Source: Flavobacterium piscisymbiosum
Lineage (GTDB): Bacteria; Bacteroidota; Bacteroidia; Flavobacteriales; Flavobacteriaceae
Length of the DNA: 64,000 nt
Reading direction: 5' to 3'
Assembly (NCBI RefSeq): GCF_020905295.1
Contig: NZ_JAJJMM010000001.1
Location: 3,348,001-3,412,000 of the forward strand
Within the stretch, counting starts at the first letter, position 1. Each line of letters begins with the position of its first letter. Positions 42,347 through 52,041 of this stretch are shown here, in pieces. The position numbers and the translations under genes were made by a program. Under the pieces are notes generated by a model. That model was not told where the DNA came from, ran no database searches, and saw nothing but the letters and a program-made list of their open reading frames with translations.

Positions 42347-44794
42347 TTAATTGTTTCCTATTCTAATTACATCCGCAAAAATTCCTGATGCTGTTACCGC
42401 AGCTCCGGCTCCGGCGCCTTTGATCAATAACGGCTGATCTACGTAACGATCTGTGTAGAACAATACGATATTGTCTTTTCCTTCAAGATTGTAAAACGGA
42501 TGGTCTTTTGGGATGAATTGCAATCCTACGCTTGCTTTTCCGTTTTCGAATTGTGCTACGTATTTTAATCTAGAATCTTTAGCTAATGCTTCTTCGTAGA
42601 TTTTTTCGAAATGAGCAGCATGTTTGGTTAACGAGGCAAAAAAGTCTTCGTTGTTTGTTGTTGCTAAACAGTCAGCAGGTAAGAATGATTCGTTGGCGAT
42701 GGCGTCAATATCCATTTCGTAACCGCTTTCGCGAATAAGAATCAGGATTTTACGTGCAACGTCAATTCCGCTTAAGTCAATTTTTGGATCGGGCTCTGTA
42801 AAACCTTGTACTCCGGCTTCTTTTACGACATCGTGAAAAGAATTGTTTTTATCAAAATTGTTGAAAATGAAATTTAAACTTCCGGATAAAACTGCCTGAA
42901 TTTTGTGCACTTTATCGCCAGAAGCAATTAAGTTTTTCACTGTGTCAATAATAGGCAATCCTGCACCAACATTGGTTTCAAACAAAAACGGCGCATTGTA
43001 TTGACGCGATAAACTTTTTAGTTTTTTATAATTTTCGTAAGCAGATGAACAGGCAATTTTATTACAAGTTACAACGGCAATACTTTCTTTTAAGAATTTT
43101 TCGTAAGTTTCAGAAACGCTTGCGTTTGCTGTAATATCCACAAAAATACTATTACGTAAATTCAGTTCTCTGGCGCGTGCGATAAATTCTGTCGGAATAG
43201 CGTGTTCACCTTTATCTAATGCCGATTTCCAGTCTTTTAAAGAGATTCCGTCCTCATCAAAAAGCATTTTTCGGGAATTCGATAAAGCAATAACGCGAAC
43301 ATTGATCTTTAAATTTTCTTTTAAAAACTTTCTTTGATTGTGAATTTGCTCGATGAATTTCTCACCCACATTTCCAACGCCCATTACAAATAAATTCAGC
43401 TGTTTGGTATTTTCTTCAAAGAAGTTTTCGTGCAAAGTATTCAATGCTTTTTTAACGTCTCTTTCGTTGATTACAGTCGAGATATTACGCTCAGATGCAC
43501 CTTGTGCAATCGCACGAATGTTTACGTTGTTTTTTCCCAAAGTACTAAACATTCTTCCGCTTAAACCCTGGTGATTTTTCATGTTTTCTCCAACCAAAGC
43601 AATAATGCACAAGTCTTTCTCTACAATGGCAGGATCAATTTTGTTTTGAAGAATTTCTACTTCAAAAGCTTTATTGATCGCAGCTTCGGCATTTTCAGCA
43701 TCAGAGTTTAAAATTCCGATGCAAATCGAATGTTCAGAAGAAGCCTGAGTAATAAAAATAACATTGATTTTTTCCTGAGACAATACTTCAAACAAACGTT
43801 TTGATGAACCCGAAACTCCAATCATTCCCGGACCTTCAAGAGTTACTAACGAAATATGATCGATATGACTGATTCCTTTTACAACAGTATCTTTTGATGA
43901 AACCTGATTAGAAATTAAAGTTCCTACAGCTTCGGGCTCAAAAGTATTTTTGATTAAAATTGGAATATTTTTTCTTAAAACGGGCTGAATCGTTGGCGGA
44001 TATAACACTTTGGCACCAAAATGCGATAATTCCATTGCTTCCTGATAAGAGATATTTGCAATTGGCTGTGCTTGTTTTACGATTTTAGGGTTTGCAGTAA
44101 ACATTCCGTTTACGTCAGTCCAGATTTCTAATTGTGATGCGTTGAGCGCTCCGGCAATTATAGCCGCAGTATAATCAGAACCTCCACGACCTAAAGTTGT
44201 AGTAATTCCGTCAGAAGTTTGAGAGATAAACCCTGGTAAAATATTGATTTGAGATTGATTTCCACCAAAATATTCCTGAATCAATTGGTTCGAAACTTCA
44301 AAATTTACAACTGCTTTACCAAAGTTGTTATTCGTTTTAATCAGTTCACGACTGTCTTTATAAACTACATCCTTATCGATTTGCTGATAAGCCTGCGCGA
44401 TGATGTAAGACGAAAGTAATTCTCCAAAACTTAAAATAGTATCAGCAGTTCTCGGAGATAATTCGCCCAATAGAAAACAGCCATCTAATAAAGTTTCAAG
44501 ATGATTGATGATTCTTTTTACGTGACTTAATAAACTGCTTTGTTCACTTACCGGAATAAGATCTTTTAAGGTATCAAGGTGTGTTTTTTCGATTTCAGCA
44601 ACAATATCTCTAAAGCTTTCATCGTTGGCTGCTGCTTTTGCTGCCGCTGACTGCAATAAATCGGTTACTTTGCTTAAAGCTGAAACAACAACTACTAGTT
44701 TATCTTGTTTAGAATTCTGGTTTATAATTTCGAGAACGAGTTTTATATTTTGAGCATTGGCAACCGAAGTTCCGCCAAATTTTAATACTTTCAT
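42347..44794 (-). CDS. thrA: Bifunctional aspartokinase / homoserine dehydrogenase
   Basis: 815 residues. The N-terminal aspartokinase (1 to about 290: MKVLKFGGTSVANAQNI, RGGSDYTAAI) is followed by two ACT domains (about 310-455: LEGPGMIGVSGSSKRLFEVL and GENMKNHQGLSGRMFSTL) that usually bind threonine, then a homoserine dehydrogenase (460-815: NLFVMGVGNVGEKF, VDITANASVSE, ETNVGAGLPII, FTEPDPKIDLSGIDVARKILIL). It catalyses the first and third steps from aspartate. First gene of the operon, preceded by a Thr-rich leader and a hairpin. Confidence 0.96.
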   Translation of the reverse strand: MKVLKFGGTSVANAQNIKLVLEIINQNSKQDKLVVVVSALSKVTDLLQSAAAKAAANDESFRDIVAEIEKTHLDTLKDLIPVSEQSSLLSHVKRIINHLETLLDGCFLLGELSPRTADTILSFGELLSSYIIAQAYQQIDKDVVYKDSRELIKTNNNFGKAVVNFEVSNQLIQEYFGGNQSQINILPGFISQTSDGITTTLGRGGSDYTAAIIAGALNASQLEIWTDVNGMFTANPKIVKQAQPIANISYQEAMELSHFGAKVLYPPTIQPVLRKNIPILIKNTFEPEAVGTLISNQVSSKDTVVKGISHIDHISLVTLEGPGMIGVSGSSKRLFEVLSQEKINVIFITQASSEHSICIGILNSDAENAEAAINKAFEVEILQNKIDPAIVEKDLCIIALVGENMKNHQGLSGRMFSTLGKNNVNIRAIAQGASERNISTVINERDVKKALNTLHENFFEENTKQLNLFVMGVGNVGEKFIEQIHNQRKFLKENLKINVRVIALSNSRKMLFDEDGISLKDWKSALDKGEHAIPTEFIARARELNLRNSIFVDITANASVSETYEKFLKESIAVVTCNKIACSSAYENYKKLKSLSRQYNAPFLFETNVGAGLPIIDTVKNLIASGDKVHKIQAVLSGSLNFIFNNFDKNNSFHDVVKEAGVQGFTEPDPKIDLSGIDVARKILILIRESGYEMDIDAIANESFLPADCLATTNNEDFFASLTKHAAHFEKIYEEALAKDSRLKYVAQFENGKASVGLQFIPKDHPFYNLEGKDNIVLFYTDRYVDQPLLIKGAGAGAAVTASGIFADVIRIGNN

Positions 44795-44935
44795 TTTTAT
44801 GTTTTTTAATAAGGTGCAAAGATTTTGAGTAACAAAGGTTCAAAGGTTATCAACTGTGAACTGAAACTGAAAACTGCGACTATTTTTTTTCTTTGTAAAT
44901 GTTTTTTATGTACCCATCGTCTTTCTTCTTTCAGG

Positions 44936-44977
44936 AAAAAAGTATAGATAACCAAGGATTATATGTAAAATGTATAC
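44936..44977 (-). terminator. Attenuator hairpin of the thr operon
   Basis: On the minus strand GTATA (44973-44977) pairs with TATAC (44942-44946), enclosing an inner stem ATAATCC-TT-GGTTAT, and six T's (44936-44941) follow. A second stem ACCCC/GGGGT (44984-44988 with 44976-44980) overlaps the leader stop. The ACCCC can also pair with a GGGGT inside the leader codons (45029-45033), giving two exclusive folds. Confidence 0.6.
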
Positions 44978-44979
44978 CC

Positions 44980-45081
44980 CTAAGGGGTAGTAGTAGTTGT
45001 AGTAGAAATTGTTGTAGCAGCAATTGCAACCCCGGTTAGAGTTGTCATTGTAGATTGATATTTTGCGCTGTTACTTTTCAT
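44980..45081 (-). CDS. thrL: Threonine operon leader peptide
   Basis: 33 residues, too short for ordinary gene calls. It begins MKSNSAKYQST, and ends with the run T-T-I-S-T-T-T-T-T-T-P before TAG. Twelve of 33 residues are threonine, six of them in a row (ACT, ACA, ACT, ACT, ACT, ACC), and there are two isoleucines. It lies 185 bases before thrA, with a terminator-like hairpin right after it. This is the layout of the E. coli thr attenuator: ribosomes stalling at Thr codons when charged tRNA-Thr is short would prevent the terminator. Not homologous in sequence to E. coli thrL; the name is by analogy. Confidence 0.82.
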   Translation of the reverse strand: MKSNSAKYQSTMTTLTGVAIAATTISTTTTTTP

Positions 45082-45091
45082 TTTGATTTTT

Positions 45092-45099
45092 CAAAAGTA
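45092..45099 (-). promoter_or_regulatory. thr operon promoter -7 element (TACTTTTG)
   Basis: TACTTTTG on the minus strand, 10 bases before the leader ATG, so transcription would start almost at the leader start codon. The -33 region lacks a clear TTG. Confidence 0.5.
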
Positions 45100-45517
45100 C
45101 AGTTTTTTATAAAAGTTAAAAAACTGAAAATCCTTTTTACGAATATTTCAATAATTCAAATGTAAGCATTTTAATATTGAGTAATTGTTAAAATTAAAAC
45201 TCTAAATATGGCTTATTCATATAATTAACGCTTTTTCTATAAAGGCTTTAAAGTTTTTATGATGTTCATTTTATTAGAAAGCAGATAAAAAACAACGATT
45301 TTATCCTATATATTAAGTAGGAAATGTTTTTTTATGTTTTTTGGATAAAAACCTAAAATTGACATTTGTGATAATTAAAGGACTGATTTTGGTACGATAA
45401 ACATTATGAAATAAATAAAGCTAAGAAGGCGAGATGCTATAAAATTTAATTATTATGAACAAATGTTGCTTTTTAATATTGATTTGCTGAATTTTGATGT
45501 CTTAAAATACAAACAAC
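45100..45517. other. Divergent gap between the thr leader and hutH
   Basis: About 420 AT-rich bases with no ORF of note. It must hold the rest of the thr promoter and the hutH promoter, but no clear TAnnTTTG was found in front of hutH. Confidence 0.35.
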
Positions 45518-47032
45518 ATGAGAGAAATCCATTATATAAGTACTGAAGTCTTAACCTTAGAAGCTTTACAAGAAATCATAGTGAACCAGAAAACACTTGA
45601 ACTATCAGAGGAAGCGAAAGTAAACGTTCAAAAATGTCGTGATTATTTAGATAAAAAAATGGCTTCGCATTCTGAACCTATTTATGGTATCAATACAGGC
45701 TTTGGATCTTTATGTAATGTAAAAATCTCTAATGAGAATTTATCCAAACTTCAGGAAAATCTTGTAAAGTCCCACGCTTGCGGAACTGGAGAAGAAGTTC
45801 CTGCTGCAATTGTAAAGTTGATGTTGTTGCTTAAAATTCAATCTTTAAGCTACGGACATTCCGGAATTCAGTTACAAACCGTACATCGTTTGGTTGATTT
45901 TTATAATAATGATGTTTTACCTATTATTTATACTCAGGGTTCTCTTGGGGCTTCGGGCGACTTAGCACCTTTGGCACATTTGTCTTTACCTTTATTAGGA
46001 GAAGGAGAAGTTTTGTTTGAAGGAAAAAAAGTGGCTTCTGCCGAAGTTTTGAAACATTTTGGCTGGGAACCAATCGTTTTACAGTCAAAAGAAGGTTTGG
46101 CATTGTTGAACGGTACTCAATTTATGAGTGCTTACGGAGCTCACATTTTAATAAAAGCCTATAAATATTCTTATTTGGCAGATTTAATAGGAACAATTTC
46201 TTTGGAAGGTTTTGATGGAAGAAGCGAACCTTTTAATGAATTGATTCACTATATACGTCCGCATAAAGGGCAAATCGTGACAGCACAACGTATTAATGAG
46301 TTTTTGGAAGGAAGCGAGATTATTGCTCAGGAGAAAAAACACGTTCAGGATCCGTATTCTTTCCGTTGTATGCCACAAGTTCACGGCGCTTCAAAAGATG
46401 CGATCGATTATGTTCGAAAAGTATTCAAAACCGAAATTAATTCAGTTACCGATAACCCGAATATATTTATTGAGGCAGATCAGATTATTTCGGGAGGAAA
46501 TTTCCACGGACAACCTTTGGCTTTGGCCTTAGATTTTATGGCAATTGCTTTGGCCGAATTAGGAAGTATTTCTGAAAGAAGAACCTATCAATTGATTTCA
46601 GGATTACGTAATCTTCCGGCATTTTTGGTCGACAATCCGGGATTGAATTCAGGATTTATGATTCCGCAATATACAGCAGCTAGTATTGCAAGTCAAAACA
46701 AGCAATTGGCAACTCCATCAAGTGTAGACAGTATTGTATCAAGCAACGGACAGGAAGATCACGTAAGTATGGGGGCAAACGGAGCGACAAAAGCGTTACG
46801 TGTTTTAGATAATTTAGAGCGCATTTTGGCAATCGAATTACTGAATGCTTCACAAGCGATTGCTTACAGAGAACCATTGAAATCTAGTGATTTTATCGAG
46901 ATGTTTTTGAGTAGTTACAGAGAAGTAGTACCACTTGTTAAGGAGGATAGAATCTTACATTATGACATCGAAAAAACCGTTGAATTCCTTGATAGTTTCC
47001 AAATTGAAAACGATTTGTTAACAATGGCTTAA
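45518..47032 (+). CDS. hutH: Histidine ammonia-lyase
   Basis: 504 residues. Releases ammonia from histidine to give urocanate. The self-formed MIO cofactor comes from the A-S-G triplet in GSLGASGDLAPLAH (about residue 145). The substrate-selecting S-H pair in NLVKSHACGTG is of the histidine type; tyrosine ammonia-lyases differ there. Also present: YGINTGFGSL and QEDHVSMGANGATKAL. The rest of the hut genes are not adjacent; a HutD-like protein is 10 kb away. Single gene before a phosphate operon with its own promoter. Confidence 0.93.
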   Translation: MREIHYISTEVLTLEALQEIIVNQKTLELSEEAKVNVQKCRDYLDKKMASHSEPIYGINTGFGSLCNVKISNENLSKLQENLVKSHACGTGEEVPAAIVKLMLLLKIQSLSYGHSGIQLQTVHRLVDFYNNDVLPIIYTQGSLGASGDLAPLAHLSLPLLGEGEVLFEGKKVASAEVLKHFGWEPIVLQSKEGLALLNGTQFMSAYGAHILIKAYKYSYLADLIGTISLEGFDGRSEPFNELIHYIRPHKGQIVTAQRINEFLEGSEIIAQEKKHVQDPYSFRCMPQVHGASKDAIDYVRKVFKTEINSVTDNPNIFIEADQIISGGNFHGQPLALALDFMAIALAELGSISERRTYQLISGLRNLPAFLVDNPGLNSGFMIPQYTAASIASQNKQLATPSSVDSIVSSNGQEDHVSMGANGATKALRVLDNLERILAIELLNASQAIAYREPLKSSDFIEMFLSSYREVVPLVKEDRILHYDIEKTVEFLDSFQIENDLLTMA

Positions 47033-47034
47033 CA

Positions 47035-47061
47035 TTGTAGAATATTAATGAAGTAATTTTG
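47035..47061 (+). promoter_or_regulatory. Promoter of the phosphate transport pair
   Basis: TTG at 47035-47037, a 16-base spacer, then TAATTTTG (47054-47061), 20 bases before the DUF47 ATG. Confidence 0.55.
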
Positions 47062-47080
47062 CACTATCAAAAATATAAAA

Positions 47081-47725
47081 ATGTCAATAAACAGTATTTT
47101 CCAATTTTTAGTGCCGAAAGACAAGAAATTCTTTCCACTTTTTGAAGAGGCTTCAAGCAATTTAATTGAATTAGCTTCTAATTTACACGAAGCTGTAAAT
47201 CTTCCATTAAAAGAAAGAGAAGTTCTTTTTCAGAAAATTGACGAATTAGAGCAAAGAGGAGAAGACATTACACGTCAGACCAATCTTGAATTGAGTAGAA
47301 ACTTTATTACTCCGTTTGACAGAGAGGATATTCACACATTGATTACTTCTATTGACAACGTTGCAGATTATTTGCACGGAGCAGCAAGCAGAATGAGATT
47401 GTATCAGGTTGATAAGATTACAAAATCGATCAGAAAAATGACCGAAATCAATCTTGAAGCTTGTCAAAATATTGATAGTGCAGTAAAAGAATTGAGAAAT
47501 TTAAAGAATTTCAAAGTCATAAAAGATGCTTGTGCCAGAATTAATAAACTGGAAAACAAGTCAGATAACGTTTATAATAAAGCAGTTTTTGAAATTTTTG
47601 AAAACGAAACAGACGCTAAAAATATTATTAAATATAAAGAAGTGTTATCTGTTTTAGAATCAGCAACAGATAAATGTAAGAGTGTTGCGAACATACTAGA
47701 ATCTATTTCTGTAAAACATTCTTAA
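47081..47725 (+). CDS. DUF47/PhoU-like phosphate transport accessory protein
   Basis: 214 residues, all helical, PhoU-like. Marks: FFPLFEEASSNLIELASNLHEAV, GEDITRQTNLELSRNFITPFDREDIHTLITSIDNVADYLHGAASRM. The family is nearly always beside PiT transporters and probably regulates them. It is 32 bases before the transporter gene here. No membrane segment, so cytoplasmic. Confidence 0.93.
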   Translation: MSINSIFQFLVPKDKKFFPLFEEASSNLIELASNLHEAVNLPLKEREVLFQKIDELEQRGEDITRQTNLELSRNFITPFDREDIHTLITSIDNVADYLHGAASRMRLYQVDKITKSIRKMTEINLEACQNIDSAVKELRNLKNFKVIKDACARINKLENKSDNVYNKAVFEIFENETDAKNIIKYKEVLSVLESATDKCKSVANILESISVKHS

Positions 47726-47757
47726 ATTCAATTTATTTCATTCTGAAGTTATAATTT

Positions 47758-49101
47758 ATGACGCTACTTATAATTATTATAGTATTAGCCTTAATTTTTG
47801 ATTACATCAATGGTTTTCATGATGCGGCAAATGCTATTGCAACAGTTGTTGCTACAAAGGTTCTTACGCCTTTTCAGGCGGTTCTTTGGGCAGCATTTTT
47901 TAACTTCCTGGCTTATTGGGTTTTTGGATTTGGTGTTGCGGATACTGTTGCAAAAACAGCGCACACTATGGAGATTAACCTGGTAGTTATTCTTGCCGGT
48001 GTTATTGCAGCTATTTGCTGGAATTTATTGACCTGGTGGTTGGGGATTCCTTCGAGTTCTTCTCATACCTTAATTGGTGGTTTTGCCGGAGCAGCAGTTG
48101 CTCATGCGATCGCTGTACATGGTTTTTCAGGTTATATTGGTGAAGACGGAACTACGCAATATTGGTATCAAATCGTAAGCTGGTATAAGGCCGGAAAAGA
48201 TGGCGGAATGCCTTCGGGGGTTCTTATTATCATTGCTTTTATTGTTTTGGCACCGCTTTTAGGAGCTTTGGCTTCTTATTTAATTTCGATCTGGTTGTTA
48301 AATGCTTCTCGTAAAGTTATTGGACCTAAGATATTTACAGTGGTTTTGATGATTGCTACGGTTTGGTTTGTGAGTACTTTAATGGTACCTTATGAAGAGA
48401 TTGTTAAACATGGAAAACCAAGATTCGACTCGCATTTTTGGAGTGTAGCTTTCGATCCGCATAATATTAAATGGTTCTTAGTAGCCTTTATTATTTTAAC
48501 GGTAAGTGCATTTTGTTTGATCTTTAGTAGTTTAAATCTACATCAGGCAGATGCAGCTTTAAAGAAAATGCAATTACTATCTTCCGCGGCTTTTAGTTTA
48601 GGACACGGAGGAAACGATTCTCAAAAAGTAATGGGTATTATTGCTGCTGCTGTAGCGGTTTATATCAATACAAACCCGGGTGTTCATATGGCTGAATGGT
48701 TAGATGTTGTATTGCCAAATGATGATTTAGGTATAAAAGGAGTAATGCCGGGATGGATTCCGTTAGCGTGTTATTCTGCAATTGCTGCGGGAACTTTAAG
48801 TGGTGGTTGGAAAATTGTGAAAACAATGGGTTCTAAAATCACAAAAGTAACTTCGTTTGAAGGTGTTGCTGCTGAAACTGCTGGTGCTTTGACACTTTAT
48901 TTTACAGAGCATTTAAAAATTCCGGTAAGTACAACGCATACCATTACAGGTTCTATCATCGGGGTTGGATTAACAAAACGTGTTTCTGCCGTTCGTTGGG
49001 GAGTTACAGTAAGTTTAATCTGGGCATGGATTCTGACTATTCCAATTTCAGCTATTTTAGCAGGTTTGGTATATTACATCCTAAGTGTATTTATATCCTA
49101 A
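47758..49101 (+). CDS. PiT-family inorganic phosphate transporter
   Basis: 447 residues, about ten to twelve membrane helices. Both PiT signature repeats are seen: FDYINGFHDAANAIATVVATKVLTP at the start and SLGHGGNDSQKVMGIIAAAV in the middle, plus the twin IPSSSSHTLIGGFAGAAVAH and IPVSTTHTITGSIIGVG loops. It takes up phosphate with protons or sodium at the inner membrane. Partner of the DUF47 protein directly upstream; strong terminator downstream. Confidence 0.95.
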   Translation: MTLLIIIIVLALIFDYINGFHDAANAIATVVATKVLTPFQAVLWAAFFNFLAYWVFGFGVADTVAKTAHTMEINLVVILAGVIAAICWNLLTWWLGIPSSSSHTLIGGFAGAAVAHAIAVHGFSGYIGEDGTTQYWYQIVSWYKAGKDGGMPSGVLIIIAFIVLAPLLGALASYLISIWLLNASRKVIGPKIFTVVLMIATVWFVSTLMVPYEEIVKHGKPRFDSHFWSVAFDPHNIKWFLVAFIILTVSAFCLIFSSLNLHQADAALKKMQLLSSAAFSLGHGGNDSQKVMGIIAAAVAVYINTNPGVHMAEWLDVVLPNDDLGIKGVMPGWIPLACYSAIAAGTLSGGWKIVKTMGSKITKVTSFEGVAAETAGALTLYFTEHLKIPVSTTHTITGSIIGVGLTKRVSAVRWGVTVSLIWAWILTIPISAILAGLVYYILSVFIS

Positions 49102-49154
49102 TAAAATGATTTTTGTAAAATGTGAGAGATAAAATCGCATTTTAAAACACATAT

Positions 49155-49188
49155 AAAAAGCCGATTTCAAATTGAAATCGGCTTTTTT
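49155..49188 (+). terminator. Strong terminator after the phosphate transporter
   Basis: AAAAAGCCGATTTCAA pairs over 16 bases with TTGAAATCGGCTTTTT, one base of loop, T run on the plus strand. Confidence 0.95.
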
Positions 49189-49225
49189 GTTTTTGAAAAT
49201 ATCTTTTTCAATTATTATAAAGTAA

Positions 49226-49233
49226 TATATTTG
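49226..49233 (+). promoter_or_regulatory. Promoter -7 element (TATATTTG)
   Basis: Exact TAnnTTTG match 22 bases before the ATG at 49255. The -33 TTG is not clear. Confidence 0.5.
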
Positions 49234-49254
49234 ATGCTAATTTAAAAGCCATTT

Positions 49255-50625
49255 ATGATAGATCAAAAAACTTCAAGCCAAATAGAAAGAATAAAAAAGA
49301 AGTTAGTTATAGTAAAAAATACAGATAAGGATTTAAAAGTATTTGGTGCAAACAGTCATAAATACTTTTTGGACGAAACTGCAAATAACGATCAAATTTT
49401 AAACTTCGAAAAAGACTATAATCTGGAGCTTCCTGAAGATTATAGCGCTTTTTTGCTTCATATTGGCAATGGCGGAAAATCGTATCAAAATTCTGCAGCA
49501 GGACCAGGTTATGGAATATTTCCTTTCGGAAAAAACGTGGAAGAATTCATTTATGCTAATCCCGAAAAATATTTAAAAGAAGACTGTAAGTTGTACCCCA
49601 ATATGAGTGATGATTTCTGGGAAGATCTGACCAGAAATATTGAGGAGAATGATGAAATTTCTAATGAAGATTTTGAGGCGGAATCAGGAAAAATATATTC
49701 GGGGATTTTGCCTATTGGTACTCAAGGCTGTACTTATTATTATGGGCTTGTTTTAAACGGTGAATTTAAAGGTCAGATTGTGAATGTTGATCTAGATCGA
49801 CAAAAGCCATTTTTTACTTTTGAATCTAATTTTTTAGATTGGTACGAACGTTGGCTGGATGAAATTATACCTGAAAATATAATGATAGATGAACCTGATT
49901 TGTTTCAGTATACATTAGGAGGTAGTGTAATTTATATTTTGGAAGTATATTTTTCTGCGCATGATAATGAAACCAAGATTGAAGGTTTAAATGGGATTTT
50001 AAAGAAAGAAAAAATAGCTTCAGAAGCTCTTGATGTTTTAGAAGCTGAATATAAATTAAGTTCAGGAGCAATTCATAAAAAGATACTTCAAATCCTTACA
50101 AAGTTTGATTATCAAAGGGCTTATCCTTATTTGGTTGATTTTACAAAAGAAAGTTTATTAGATGTTTTTCAGTTTGTGTTTTGGTATGCAAAAGATAAAA
50201 GTTCGGATTGGCTGGATGTTATAAAATCAAATGCTGAAAATATTAGCGACGACGAAACCTTTAGTTTTTGTACTTATTTATTAAAGGAAATGAATATTGA
50301 TTATGGCGATATTATTGTGCCGTTTACTTTTAATGAAAATGAAAACATAAGAATTAGTGCTTATTATGCGCTGGGACAATTAGAGAATAAAAGTAATTAT
50401 ATTGATGTTTTTGTAGCTGGTTTAAAGGATCATTCAAATAGAGTTATTCATATTACTTTGCAGGCGTTAGATGGGGTAGAAGATCAAAGGCTTTTGAAAC
50501 ATTATAAATTGATAGCTGAAAAATTTCCTGTAGAAAAAGATTATATTTTAGTGAATCTAAATCATAGGTTAAAACCGTTTGGGTTGACTAATAAGACAAT
50601 TAAAAAGATTGCTACAGATTCTTAA
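49255..50625 (+). CDS. SMI1/KNR4 family protein with HEAT-like repeats
   Basis: 456 residues. Residues 40-215 form an SMI1/KNR4 (SUKH) domain: ILNFEKDYNLELPEDYSAFLLHIGNGG, GPGYGIFPFG, ILPIGTQGCTYYYGLVLNGEFKGQIVNVD and FLDWYERWLDEII. The C-terminal part (215-456) is helical with HEAT-like units (ISAYYALGQLENKSNYIDVFVAGLKDHSNRVIHITLQALDG). SUKH proteins often give immunity to polymorphic toxins or nucleases; no toxin gene is nearby, so this may be an orphan immunity or a cell regulator. Own promoter and terminator. Confidence 0.8.
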   Translation: MIDQKTSSQIERIKKKLVIVKNTDKDLKVFGANSHKYFLDETANNDQILNFEKDYNLELPEDYSAFLLHIGNGGKSYQNSAAGPGYGIFPFGKNVEEFIYANPEKYLKEDCKLYPNMSDDFWEDLTRNIEENDEISNEDFEAESGKIYSGILPIGTQGCTYYYGLVLNGEFKGQIVNVDLDRQKPFFTFESNFLDWYERWLDEIIPENIMIDEPDLFQYTLGGSVIYILEVYFSAHDNETKIEGLNGILKKEKIASEALDVLEAEYKLSSGAIHKKILQILTKFDYQRAYPYLVDFTKESLLDVFQFVFWYAKDKSSDWLDVIKSNAENISDDETFSFCTYLLKEMNIDYGDIIVPFTFNENENIRISAYYALGQLENKSNYIDVFVAGLKDHSNRVIHITLQALDGVEDQRLLKHYKLIAEKFPVEKDYILVNLNHRLKPFGLTNKTIKKIATDS

Positions 50626-50665
50626 ATTGCGAGTAATAGAAGGTAAAATATCATTTTTAAAAATA

Positions 50666-50703
50666 AAAAAAAGCTAGTTTCTTTATTAAAACTAGCTTTT
50701 TTT
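50666..50703. terminator. Bidirectional terminator
   Basis: AAAAAGCTAGTTT pairs with AAACTAGCTTTTT, flanked by A and T runs, between convergent genes. Confidence 0.9.
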
Positions 50704-50727
50704 GTTAAACATGTAATTGTGTATTTA

Positions 50728-52041
50728 CTATTTGGTAAACAAGAATTCTTGACCGCCTTGTTTTAAAATCATTTCCTTTTTTTCAGAATTGAATTCAAGA
50801 ACAATACCCGCAGTATCAAATTTGAATACTTTGGTGCTTGTGGCTTCTAACGGAAAAGAAGGTTGTCCGGTAGCTTGTGCGATTAATGTATTGTCTTTTT
50901 TTGAGATCGTTATTTTTATTGGAATTTGTGTACTACCATAGGTTCCGGAATACAAATCCAGAATTTCCGGACTAACAGCAACGCTTCCAAAAACCGGCAT
51001 TGTAAATGGTTTATTAAAATAGGAGTTTAAAGTGCATAATAAGATGTTATTAATGTCGTAATCTAAACCGTTTGAAGTTAAGGCTAAAGCTAGTTTTTCA
51101 TTTGGAAAATAGCCTGCAACAGATTTAAAACCATCGATTCCTCCGGTATGACCGTAGTTTTTCTTTTCGTAGTAAGGAAATTCAAATAATCCCATTCCAA
51201 ATTTATCTTGTGCAGTTTTCATTTGATTTAAATGATCTGCTGAAATAATTTTTCCGGCAAAAAGACCTTCAAAAAAGATGTTTAAGTCAGTTGGATTAGA
51301 AACAATTGCTCCGGCACCAAGCGGAATAGACATATCTGTTTCGCTTTCTTTTTTCCATTTCCCATTCTCAGCTGTATACGAATAGCATTCGTTGTTCGCG
51401 ATATTTGTTTTTTTTCCTAAATAAGTGTTTTTTAATTTTAATAGATTAACAATTTTTAGGTTTAAAATTTCACCAAAAGATTTCTTGTAAATATCTTCTA
51501 ATACAAAAGATAATAAAACATAGTTAGAATTGCTGTATTGTCCTTTTGTGTTTGGTTCAAAAGCAATTTCGCCGGCTGCAATTCGTTCGATCATTTTAGC
51601 TCTCGATTGATATTCAGTATTCCAGGTTAGGTAATCATCGTCGTTTGTAAAATCGTGTATACCGCTTCTGTGGTTCAATAAATTACTAATTGTAATTGTT
51701 TTGGCATTTTTTACCGTTGGAAAATATTTGTCAATAGTTTGATTTAAAGCGATTTTATTTTCTTCGATCGCTTTAAAAATAAGCGTTGCAGTAAATGTTT
51801 TAGAGATGGAACCAATCCTGTACTTTGTATTTATACTTGATTTTTTTGAAGTCGCAACATCGTCAAAACCAATTGATTTTGTATAAATTGTTTTTCCGTT
51901 TTCAGAAAGGGCAATGCTTCCCATGTATTTGTTGTTTTTCTCTAAAAGAAGAAACAAACTATCCAGTTTTTTTGCATTGAAGGTTTGAGAAAATGCACTC
52001 GTAAAGACGAGAGCAAACAAGCAGCTGATGATTTTTTTCAT
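50728..52041 (-). CDS. Serine hydrolase, class C beta-lactamase-like
   Basis: 437 residues. Signal peptide MKKIISCLFALVFTSAFSQ, so periplasmic. The beta-lactamase/DD-peptidase fold has the nucleophile motif S-I-S-K in YRIGSISKTFTATL, the Y-S-N in KGQYSNSNYVLLSF, and H-T-G-G in NYGHTGGIDGFKS. A C-terminal DUF3471-like domain (about 350-437) follows. True substrate unknown; such proteins are seldom antibiotic-degrading. It is the third gene of a PadR-controlled operon and overlaps the upstream gene by ATGA. Confidence 0.9.
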   Translation of the reverse strand: MKKIISCLFALVFTSAFSQTFNAKKLDSLFLLLEKNNKYMGSIALSENGKTIYTKSIGFDDVATSKKSSINTKYRIGSISKTFTATLIFKAIEENKIALNQTIDKYFPTVKNAKTITISNLLNHRSGIHDFTNDDDYLTWNTEYQSRAKMIERIAAGEIAFEPNTKGQYSNSNYVLLSFVLEDIYKKSFGEILNLKIVNLLKLKNTYLGKKTNIANNECYSYTAENGKWKKESETDMSIPLGAGAIVSNPTDLNIFFEGLFAGKIISADHLNQMKTAQDKFGMGLFEFPYYEKKNYGHTGGIDGFKSVAGYFPNEKLALALTSNGLDYDINNILLCTLNSYFNKPFTMPVFGSVAVSPEILDLYSGTYGSTQIPIKITISKKDNTLIAQATGQPSFPLEATSTKVFKFDTAGIVLEFNSEKKEMILKQGGQEFLFTK

